From NCBI GenBank assembly GCA_024734555.1, contig JANPWX010000028.1:649988-713987 (forward strand): a stretch of 64,000 bases of DNA. Direction: 5' to 3'. The DNA is from Trochalopteron elliotii. Lineage: Eukaryota > Chordata > Aves > Passeriformes > Leiothrichidae. Position numbers and translations under genes: made by a program. Below, in pieces: positions 39,001-51,000 of this stretch; position 1 is the stretch's first letter; each line of letters opens with the position of its first letter. The notes below the pieces were generated by a model. The model was not told the DNA's origin, did not search any database, and saw only the letters and a list, made by a program, of their open reading frames with translations.

Positions 39001-42000
39001 AAATTTTCTGGTGACTTTAGAAGTTTAGCATGTTTTCCGTGGTTTTTTCTGAGAATCTTGAGGCAATCCAATTTTGGTACTTCTTATGGAAGAAAACACA
39101 CTGGAATAGGTTCCTAAAGGGCAGGGTGATTACAAGTTTTAGAGAACAATGCTTGTGTGGTTTAAGTAAAATTCAAAACAGAATCGCAAGAAACAATGTG
39201 ATTATGTCGAGGTGTTCCATCCAAACTATTTCCACCACTGTCATTTTTAAAATTAAGAATATCTTATCAGCTCTGCAGGTTAACTAGAGGTAAAGCTATT
39301 AGAACTGAAACAAACTTGATCTACAATTTACTGATGTATGAAATATCTGGTAAACTTCCTAAGGTCTCTCTTAAGAAAAGCTTCTTTTTTAACAGAAAAG
39401 CATTCAGAAGGTGAGCTTACTCAGTTTTGCCAGTATGGAATCAATTTACATGCAAAAGAAGCTGGTCTGTTCATATTCATACTGTTGATGAGGGGCTGTT
39501 TTTTGGGTTCTTTTGGAGGGAGTTGAAAGTAATCTGTGTGTAACACATTTTGCCTTCAAGATCCAACATCTTCGAAGTTTGACATAACAAAACTGAGAAT
39601 ATAGGAGTATATGCCAAATGTGCCAGATCTGTGCACAGAATTCTTCCCTGAGCACCATTTTTGCCAGGCAGATTATTAGCTTTATTTCATTTACTGCTCT
39701 GTCACACTCTGTGTGGAATACCACGCTCATGGAGCATATGCAATAAGCCATACCCCACCTACTGCTTTAATATTGCCGAGCAGAGGGGCCTCTAATTCCT
39801 ACTCAAGGGCTTTCCTCTTTCTGTCTTGGCAAGAAGGTGGTAACTCCTTGGCATGAAGTGGATCTCCTGGTTGTGTCATCCCATGAGGAAAGGGTTACAT
39901 TTGTCACACTGGGCACTTGCACATGGTAGCAGTTGCAAAATATGTGCTATGATGAATGCCTTTCTGCAAGGTAGGGTCTAGTTGTAGGGCAATTAACCTA
40001 GCATCAAAAGAGAGCCATTTGCAGAGACCACCTTGGCCATCTTTGGGATAAATTGAGTTTTCCTCTGCAGTTTTATGTGGCTCTAATTTTAGTTCACATA
40101 GATGTATTTGTGGTGTTCTAAAATGACAGGTTGGGTGACTGTAAGGAATTCACTATGGATAGGCTTCCAGAACTGCTCATGTTTTCCTCTGTGTATCTCT
40201 CTGTTTGTCTTACGTGCTTCCAAGTATTTTGTCAAATACCATTTTGCCATGTCTAATATTCTCAGCGTGTATATGTTGTGCAGTGTGTTGCTCAGACCTC
40301 TTAAAAGTGATTGGTGGCACAGCAGCCTTGCGATGTAAGTTACTACACTGGATGACTGAAAAGATGATGATTTAGACTTGTAGTTCTTTTTATATGTAAA
40401 CATTCCCTCAATAGCAAAATAATTTCCTATGGGAGAAAATAATAACACTGCAGTGATGCTAACAAACAGGAAATTTTTTCATGTTAAATAAGCTGAATTT
40501 AATTTCTGGAAAATGTAATGTCAGCATGCTTCAAAATTTTGTGGAGATCTATGTGTGTCCTTCTAGGCTTGAACCTTCATGTTGGTTGCAGATAGGACAT
40601 AATCAATAGACTGTCAGCTAATAGAAATAGTATTTTTAAAGTTGTTTCATCATCATGAATCAAACTTCTATAAATGCATGAGTCTTACCTTCACCCACAG
40701 TGTGGCACTGCATTCTTTACAAATGCCTGCTCTGTATGTATAAGGTGATGTCTTTGGGTGTGACTGTGTAGCAGTCATGTTATCTGAAGAAAGCCTGGAT
40801 AATAAGCTTCATGCTGATATGTTGCTTGCAGTTTGAGGTTCTGATTTTGAGTTACTTAATTATCTATATCATGCTTTCTTGAAAGACCAAGAGAAGAAGA
40901 TAAAATTTGTGCTCTACACATACTTGTTGTCTATTCTTTTTTTTTTTCCCAAGGCATCTTGTTACAGAAGTGCCAGGAAATAGGTAGAGAGTTAAACTAA
41001 TAGCCTATTTCACTGAGAAGTATAAAATACTTTTTAAAATAATTCCACTAGTTATTCTAGGCACGTTTAAACTATTTGTTCTTCAGCTTTAAACAAATGT
41101 GCAAATTATGATTCAAGACACTGTCTCCCATACTGGACAGGTTAGAGACCTAGGTAATATCCTTTCTACTTGCTTTTGTCATTTAAATGATAAAAAAAAT
41201 TGGATACTAAGAATTCCTGTCCTGTCTTGCTTGCATGTCTGTTCCTGCTGTTTGTCTTTTCAAGATTTTCAAATAAAATTTGTTAAAGTGAGAAGAGAGA
41301 AGAAACTGACAGGAAGCCGTGCTGAAGTAGTGGAAAATACAGAACTAAAGAGTCCCCATTCAGATTCCCAGTCTGGTATTTGATTAAACATATTTTGATA
41401 TATTTATCCAGTATCAACCTTGTATTACTGGAGTGTTTCCTATAGAAAATCCTTAGCAAACTGTCCATTTGACCAAGCTGCCACATACTACTTTTATCAT
41501 TTTCAGAAGAAACTAATAACTATGTGAACTTTTGCTGAATTGTTGTAGTATCATGTATCACTACATATAGTGATGTAGTAGGACAGACAGAATTGAATGT
41601 CAGTATGGGGAAAGGGGGAAATAATTTCGAAAATCTGAACGAAAAGCTCTCACCTGTACTACGCAGGTGTTTAACACTTTCCTGCATTTCATACTTGAGA
41701 AATATTAATATCCATTTTTTTACTTGTTTAATTTCAAAGACAGCAGACAGATAAGCATTTTACTTATTTTCTGTTGACGTTTTTCTTTTCCCTTTGCTGA
41801 CAACTGTGCTGCTTTGTGCATGCTGTCCCTGGAGTGGAAACAGCAGTTGGTATAAAATAAAAGCTTAAATTGTTTAATCTGCAGGATTATTTTAGTCAGT
41901 GTAACTTTAGAATCAGCATTTTATGTGAGTCATTTTATGTTATCAGAAAAGAAACTCCAGCAAATAAATAGGAATTATAAGCACTGATCCATTAAATATT

Positions 42001-45000
42001 TCTGTATAAAAGACAACAGCAATTAATTGTCCTGATTTAAATGTGGCAGTGGTGTTAAATACAAGCAGATCAGTAATGTTTTGGAGAGCCATGACAATGA
42101 AGTATTTGGCACTTGGTCTTTGGATCGTGTTGGTGATCTAGTTTGTAGATTATAGATCATCTCCCTGTGTTAGTTTTCATGAGTGTATATGCAGCTCTCG
42201 AGAATGTATGTTATATGTTTTCATAAGCCTCATTTGCATAGAATGGCTGGAAGGCATCTCAATCTGGGAGATAAATACTTAACATTAATTTATTTCTCAA
42301 ATTAGGATTAGTGTTTGAAATATGAGCAATAGGAGGACCTCTGTAGTTATTTCAAATTACTGCTTTAAAAGATATCAGGTGTTTACATTATTTACAATAG
42401 ATGGTATGCTGTCAACACTTTTAATTTCCCAGTAAATGTGGGAGAATATAGATCTAGAGAAGTAGTGCCTTGCTAGTGAACTTACACATCAGTCAAGAGA
42501 ATAAACAACCTATGCATTGTATCAGAATGGGTTTGTATCAGTATGGATCCAGTGGATCTTGGATGTTTGAGCTGTGTTAAGTTCTGGTCACATATCCCTG
42601 TACTCCTGTTCTAAATAGCAGAAGTAGCTGACTTGATGTCCTAGACTGCTCTCTCTTGTGTCAAGGCAAACTCAAAAGACCCATAACTTAAGAGTTTTAT
42701 CTGAAGTATTCAATTTTGAAGCCTCTTCCACTGTGATAATTTCAACATGGCAAAATCTAACACAGACCATCTGGTATATAAAGGCTGTAGTGTAGCTGTC
42801 ATGTACGAGTTCAGAGGAGGCCACTAAGATGGTTTAGAGGAGTGAAGGACCTCTTGTATGAGGAAAGGCTGAGAGAGTTGGGTTTGTTAAGCCCAGAAAA
42901 GAGAAGACTTCAGGATGACCTAACTGTGCCCTTGCAGTACATGAAGGGAGCCTGCAAGAAAGATGGAGAGAGACTTTTGACGAGAGTGTGTAGTGACAGG
43001 ACAAGGGGGAGTAGTATCACACTGAAAGAGAGTAGGTTTAGATTAGGTATTAGGAGGAAGTTCTTTGCTGTAGGGGTGGTGAGGGACTGAACAGGTTGCT
43101 TAGAGAAGCTGTGGATGCCCTGTCCCTGGAAGTGTTCAAGGCCAGATTGGATGGGGCTCTGAGAAATCTGGTCTAATGAAAGGTGTCCCTGCGCATGGAA
43201 GGGGCACTGGAACTGGATGATCTTTAAGGTCCCTTCCAACCTAAACCATTCTGTGGTTCTTTGATCATGAGAGCAGTTCTCAGCATAGGTGCTGTTGTCT
43301 AAAACTTAATTCTGCTAATGTGAATGGAAGGCATTTGTTGTATTGGCTGCTGAGCAAGTCCCCACAAGGGTTTGAGCAAAGAAAGGCAGTTCTTACATCT
43401 GACAAAGACAGTAGTAATTTATACTTACATACCTATGTTTTCCCACTTTTCTTTGAACCAGTCTAGATGCTTTCTTTCAAACGCCATAGTAAAAACCTTT
43501 TACTGTTGTAGTAGTTTTACTACTTTTCATTGTTTTCAGGTCATTTATTGAGTTCCTAGAACAGTGTAATTGAATACAAAGTATACATGGATCAAGAATC
43601 TTTTTAAAAATAAAAAAAAAGGATGGAAAAAAGTAGTTTTATTTCCAGAAGTTATAAGTATTAACTTTAGTTTTTAATTATAGGTAGAAAATTAGAGGTA
43701 ATTCAATGTACAAGAAACTGAACTGTATTACTTTTTCAGAAGTAGTGTCACTTTGAAGTCTCACATCTCATTCTCCTCTTTATTCCCTGTCCACTATGCA
43801 TTCAAATTTATAATGTTTATATATACTTAGAAGTAGTTCCCTCTAAATCTTCCAGTGCATCTTGCAGCAAAGCTTTGTCAAAATCCAAAATGTTGGAAAA
43901 ATTTCATAAGGACAAGAAAGATTCGTCCTTAAACAAAGAAGAAGGAGCCCTCGCATCTGACAGTCCAGACAATTCTGAGGGTAACAAATTTACTGTATTT
44001 TATATGGTATTAAAAAGGTAAAACAACTCAATTCTGATAGGCTTGGTCAGATTAGGAAAAAAGAAGATACTTTTTGGAGTAGATGTTTGTCACTATCAGT
44101 TTGAGTCCTTTGTATTTATGTTTTTAAATGTTTCTCTGCAAGCGTGGTAGTTAGAAATACTCTTCAAAGTGAAACTCAGGTTCTTAATTAAATTAAAGTG
44201 ACGGTACTTTAAAAAAGAATACCATGTATCATTAGCCTTACAAAATGTTGCATATAAACATACAGGTAGTGAAATCTTTGGCATTCAAGATAACTATTTA
44301 AGAAGCTTTTAAGAGAAGTAACAAATACCCACTCCACAAAAACAAGTGGCTCTTGTTAGCCTCACTGGAATCTGTGGGACTGTTCAAACAACCAAAAACA
44401 CAGTGAAGAGACTTAAATCCATATGAGTTGATATTTTCTCCAAGTTTGATGGGTTTCTCAGAGTTCAGATTGTGTAGGGTGAGAAAAAAACAAATATTCT
44501 TGCCTTCACTAGCAATGGGGATTATGTCAGGGTGTTGAGAGTGGCTAAGTTGCAAAGTTTAATGGCTGCAGAAGCAATATATGATTTACAGATTATTATG
44601 AAAGGTGCTTTTTAAAAAAACCTCTGATTTAACTCAAACCCTGACTAGCAAAATATTTAAAAATTATTAGATAGCTTACCTAAACCCTGTGAAGCCTTCA
44701 AGGTCCAGGTACATCTGCTGAGAAATTTCCTTGGATATGAGATTATTTAAATAAAAAGTCACAGGAAAATGTTTTCTTTAAACTTTTGTTCTATTAAGCA
44801 TTCTAACTGGGCTTTTTACTGTTGTATAATCGCTTCTCTTTTCATGCAAATCTCTACATAGGAGGTCAGTTGCAGTTAGCATTTGATTCCGCTAATATAT
44901 TCTCATTCAAAAATATGGTGTTGGAGGTCTGGTGAGATTATGGCTATTCTAAAGCTCTGCAAAAAACTTGTGACCCAGCTGCAAACAGACTCCTATTATT

Positions 45001-48000
45001 TTCTGTCTTGATAACTGGAATAGAGTGCCATCTGAGTAAATTACTTTAAATTACTGCATTTGACTACCTGAGAAATGGGCTATTTGTAGTTTTTTACTTC
45101 TGTTCAGCACTTTGAGCTTTCCAATTTCTACTTTTCAGTGTGGCAATATGTATTTATTTAGACATTAACTGTGAAGCTTGACCTTTAGACAATGTCTCTG
45201 ACATTTATTTGTTGCATGCAAGGCAAGTCAGTCAGAGCTCTATATGGAGGACAGAGCTGAGGTTAGATACAGGGATGTGGATTTCCAAGATGTGGAATCT
45301 TACGCACCTACCCTCCCAATAAGATGTGTGAGGGGACTTTGTCATTAAAATCAAGAAAATAAACCTAATCTGCTTCTTAAAAAGGAGGCTCTTACAATCA
45401 GCATGAACATGCTGAGGCCTGCCTAGCAGGGAGAGAAAAGGTGTTGAGACTCCTACTTTCCCACCTTCCCTCACCCTAAGTACATTTTCAGTACCCAAGG
45501 GAAAGGATTCTCCATTGTCATGATCTAGGCAAGTATGGCATTTTTAAATGGTCCTTGCATGGGCCTGTGTAGAGAACAGAGGAAGATCCTGGAGCTGAAG
45601 CACTTGGTCAGCACATGGAAGACTGATTTAGTGTTATTGATATGTGGATCTCCTCCAGTCTCCTGCAGCAGGAAATGAGCTGTTGTCAGTGTCTTCACCC
45701 CTTCTGGTGTGTTCAGTACAAGGACACAGCTACAGTCTCAACATCATGTGGCCAGGCAGAACAAAAAATTCTGAGTGTTACCAACTGATGATTCATGTTG
45801 GAAATGACAGACTTAATTTCTGTTCCCTTCTGTGAGAACTGTTAAATAACTTCATGTGTCATTTGATAAAAAGCTTAAGCACCTTTTCTCTTATTCCTTC
45901 TCCAATGAGAACTTACTCAGAATCTAAGTATAAATGTGTGTGTTTTGCAGGCAGGAAGAAGGGAATTTTTGAACTAGGAATGTCCTGAAATATCTGGTTT
46001 TTAGGCTTCCACAAGGAAATAGATATGGTAGCATTCTGCCTGAGAGCCAGCATAAAATTGTTAAGGTGATGTTGAATCCTCACAAAAGTGAAATTACAAT
46101 TAGGAAAGCAACTACAAGTTGTAGTTGCATAAATATATAGAATGGGAGAACTAGGTGTTCATCAGTGACTTTTAGGAGACTCTGATTACTATTTTTTTCC
46201 TTATAGCCTTTAAGCAACAAATGAAATGTAGCTGCTAAGCCAATGGCTTAGCAAGTTTAAAAAATCTATGGTGATCTGAGGTAGTAGATCAAATAAAATG
46301 AACTGGGTTTTAAGAAAGAAAGGTCAATTTCTCTATAGGGTCTGTGTGTGAGATTGTCTTTCGTGAGTAATGTGATGGTAACTCGGTTTTTACATTTGAC
46401 TTGTGCTGAACTTCAGGTATGCATGCAAAAGATAGGAAGATAATGTTTATAATAGCTTAATTAATTGAACAAGATTTACATATAGAATCAGTGGAAATTA
46501 GGTGAATGTGACTCGTGAGACTGCATATCTTTGCAATTGCATTGTGACATTAAAACTGGTGGTTCTGGAAGGAGGCTAGGAGACTGATGTGTCATACAAA
46601 TAGCATTCAGATGGTAGTGAAGAATATTGCAATGTTTTTCTTAGGAATGCTTGAAGGCAGTGGAACCTTTGTCAAGATACGGAACACTTCACAGCCTGTG
46701 GGAGAAAGTCATGAAAATATGGATGTGGAAAAGGTGCAGCTTCAGAAAAGTAATGGAGATGCTGTCTCTTTGAGTAGAGACAGCCTGGAAACAGATGGTG
46801 AGAACTGAGAGCCCAACCATTTTATCGAGTTAACTAGATCTAAATAAGTTACTATTAAAAGCAGTTTACCTTAATTCATTTCAAGATGGAATTCTTCACT
46901 TCTGTTAACTGTGTTGTGAAGTCTCTTAGTACTAGTTTGTGATGATTTGATACCTTTAATATTTTATGAGTCTGTCTGTAGTTGTTGTTAACTATTATTG
47001 CTATGCTGTGTGGACATACAGCACAGACACAGTTTATTCTCTTTTTCGAAATTTAGATTCAGTTTTAGCTTCTGGGCCTAATCAAAGTGTCACGGGAGTT
47101 GGATTGGATACCTTGGAAGAACAAGAAGAAAAAGAGATCTTCTTTGCCAAGCTTGAACGAGAAGCTTCCTCTACTATTGATTATTCAAGATTAAATAAAG
47201 AGCTGGATTCCAATGATTCTGTCATACTAGCACCATTTGTACGGTAATTTAGAGGGAAGAAAAGTTGTGGACTGTGTTAGTGGGCACATGTGGCTTGGGT
47301 ATGGCCACTGAGATTTTGGATATTATCCTGATTTTGCTTGTTCATTGTGGTTTGGCTTTTTTTCTTCAAGACAAGGACAGAAATTAGCTTAATAAATAAA
47401 AGTCAGAGCATGACTTAGTGATGAGTGAGTGTAGCTCCACAGTGTTGTGCATTACTCAGTAGTAACAAATCAGCTCCTTAATTGTAAGGAATAACTAAAT
47501 GAAGAGGTAACAACTGATAATAACAAGAAAATGGATCAGGAAATATTCTGTGTCCCTTTAGACATGATATTACAAATGAATCTAGAGGAAAGATACTTAA
47601 TCTTCATATGCTAGGGCAGCCCACTTATAATCAGTTATGTGAAAGTGAGTTCAAACATCTCTGAGAGAAATGGATGAAGGGGAAGTTCAGGCTGCTGTTG
47701 CTGAAAATGCTGAGTTCAGAGGCAACTTCTGATATGAAAACAGTTGGAGGGGCAGAATTCTGGAGAGCTTTAGATGGGGACAGAACTTCCGTTTTATCGG
47801 AAAAGGAGAAAGAAAGGAGAGCTGGGTGGTTTTTTAATTTATTTTGTTAATCTAGAATGACCTGGTCAGAACAGGAGGCAAACCTTGATGAGAAAAATGG
47901 TTTTTGAGGAGTTAATGTAGATCTTGAAGAGAATGCAGAAAGGGACTGGTTTTAAGAATTCAATTGAGAATTTTAGCTGGGAAATACTTTGTTAATAATT

Positions 48001-51000
48001 TCTGACACTTTACCACTTTTCTTACCTTTGATTTGAATGGTTGGGCAAATTGCAATCTTTTCTTTTATTACTAATTATAAGAAGTATCAGAGTGTAGAGT
48101 TACAAAAAAAAAGGTATATTTATTTGGTGTCCAAAAAGACAGTAGAATTTTTATTTTATTTCTCAGAAATGAAAATGCTGAAAAAGAGGAAGAACCTGCA
48201 CATGAAGAGAAATCTGGTAATACAATCTTTTATTTTACCTGTAATTCTTACATCAGCCTTTTAGGCTGTCCTTGCATTTATGACTGTGTAGCTGTTCATA
48301 CAGAGGGGTCAAGGGGTTTACTCTTGCTTCAGTGCTTTTTCTTTTCTTAAGTGGATTTTTAATCTATTGTAAACCAAAAGACAAAAAAAAGAGAAGAAAA
48401 AAAGAAGTAGTAAAAACACTGTGTCAATCATAAATGAAAAAAAAACCCTGATGTTGAAATTTGATTTGATGTTTGATTTACTCCAGTGTTTCATCTGTCA
48501 TCTGTATTCTTGTCCCATCTTCTCATGCCTGTGTTTAGTCTCTGTAATCTGCAGTGTTACTCTTATCTGATTTCCCCCTGGAAACTTCCATGCTACATTT
48601 CTTGTTTATTTGTCTTTCACTTGTCATGTCTCTTTGTTTCATGCCTCATTGCTGGCATGTGATAGAGTGTTTTCAAGTAATTTAATGGATTGTATTTTCA
48701 AATTTATATATTTAGCTGAACTTTTGAGAGGTGTTGTTGACAGGCTTGAATTTCCCAAGCACAAGGAGAATGTATGTGTAAACCATAAACACATAAAGAA
48801 CACATTATGAACCAGTGTTTTGCAAGGGTTTTAGGTTTAAGTGTTACAGATGATGGAGACACTGGAGCCTGTAACCACAGGGGCTGAGTGGGAGAGATGC
48901 AGCAAAAGGGAACTGAAACTTGGGAAAGGATCTAGGTGACAGAAGGAAAAGCTTTTGGCTTGCTTGTGAAGTTCATTCTCTGACACACTTGGTTTTAAAT
49001 AGTGCTTAGTCTTGAGAGTCGCTTTTTGCCCACCAGAGAAGGTCATAAGAAGCCAAATTACAGATTCTGAGCCTCAAAACTGCTGGAGTTGTCAAAGTGA
49101 ATGTACAGAGTGCTTTATCTATAGGATTGGAATTACATCATTTCTCCCCTAAGTGAGAAAGAGTAATTGAATAAAAGGGGTCAGTTCAAGTGCACCTTGA
49201 GGAGATGAAGCATATCTGATCACAGGGCAAGCTTCCTTTGAATTTAGAGATATTATGTGTGACTTTCACTGTCGTTTTAGTGCCACACTCAGTTTTGGAA
49301 ATTTTGTGTTGCCTCTATAAAAGGAATAGCATTAGCAATAACTGTTCTTAGACAAGGCATTGGGGAAAAGGAAATAGCTGTCTCTTTCTGCTTTATCTTC
49401 CTTGAGTATTCATTCTATTTGATGTTTATTTTACTCTTTTAGGTAGCTACAGTGAAGATTTTGAAGAAGAAACAGATACTAATCCTGCCTTTAAAACTGA
49501 GGGAGGTCAGGTGAATCAAAACATCGTGTCAGAAGTTGATTTGAGTCCTCAAGAACAGGTATAGCTTGCTAAATGTTTCTATTGCAGAGATTTTAAAAGC
49601 TCTCCAACATGTAACTAAATACAGTAAACCTTTATATGATACATACTGTCTGGCAGAATATAGTGGCCCTCAGACTATATCTTTTTATTAAGGATGTGCA
49701 CTTTCCTGTGATAGATCATAAAAATGGTTAAGATCTTTACAGGGTTTCCTTCTTACTCCTCCTTTGAGTTAAGAAATGAGGATGGAAGTACACAAATGGT
49801 GAGCTGAGGTGGAGATTCAGCCTTGGACTGGGTAGTGATTAATTGCTCAGAGCTATTGAGGTGATGTCTACACTAGCAAGTGACACAGACTGGTGGAAGT
49901 AATTCTGTACAGAGAAGCCCTTTTGGACAGAGGACCCAAAAATCTCCACTGTATGAGTTGTGAGGGCACTGCTGTCCACTGGCTTAGTCAGGTCTTTTGA
50001 TGTGTAGAACATGTGGTTGGTTGGAGCACATAGGTGCACACATTCAGATTTGGTTTTTTTTCAGAAGTAATCTATAGACCTTCATGTATTGATTTTCACT
50101 AGGTAAACTTAATTGTTTTTTAATTCTTTTAAAATAAATTTATTAGAGTGGTATTTCTAATAAATGTTTGAAAAGTTAGAATGGATGTGTAATAATGTGC
50201 TTACTACTATTTAACTTTCTTAAATTACAGTAAAAGAAAACCAGGAAGGTGTAAAAATGCTCCTCTACACAGAGAAACATTTAATTTCTGTTCACTTGTG
50301 AAAAGGTTTATAGAGTACGGGATGCTGAGAACTTTTTGCCATTCTAAGGAGGATTTTAGAGAAGTGCCTGTTCTTGGAGAATGTATAACTGCTTAATTCT
50401 AAAAACTCTTCTTGGTATTGGGCCAGCTTCTAAAGTTTGTCCAAATTTTTTTCCCCTGATATTCAAAAAGTAATTGTGGGGTTCTGTGTTTTTTTTTTTT
50501 TTTTTGTTATTAGGAAGAAGCAAACACTGGCATGCTGGCTAAAGGTAAAATACAAACTTTGTTCAGTGGAAGAAGATTAAATGTAACTTTTTGAAACTTG
50601 CTTACTTGATTTTTACTATTTTGATATTTTTTACCTTATTTTATTGTGTTGTACTGAAAATATGTTGATTTGAAATAGTTAAAAATAATCTACATATTAA
50701 GACTTCAAGGTAATCATCAATGTATTTTTACATTTCTTATACCTACTCAGTACTCAGATTTGTAATCAGATTTCATTGGTTTTCCGTTAATGGCAATAAA
50801 ATAATTACATAGTAGTTCTTGTATGCTTACAAAAGACATCAAGATAAGCTCTGGTATACTTTTAATTCCAGTGTGATGAAGTATAAATAAGAGAATTTTT
50901 GTTTTCTTTAACATTTATCTTCTTAGTTGTATTGCTTGATTCACAAGATTCTACTGTAGAACTTCAGAAGGCCATTGAAACCTCAGGTGTAGCTCCAGGC

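Noticed and set aside
42842..43090. An 82-codon frame inside CEP162 intron 4
   Set aside because: Lies wholly in the CR1 3' end and has no splice borders that fit the gene.
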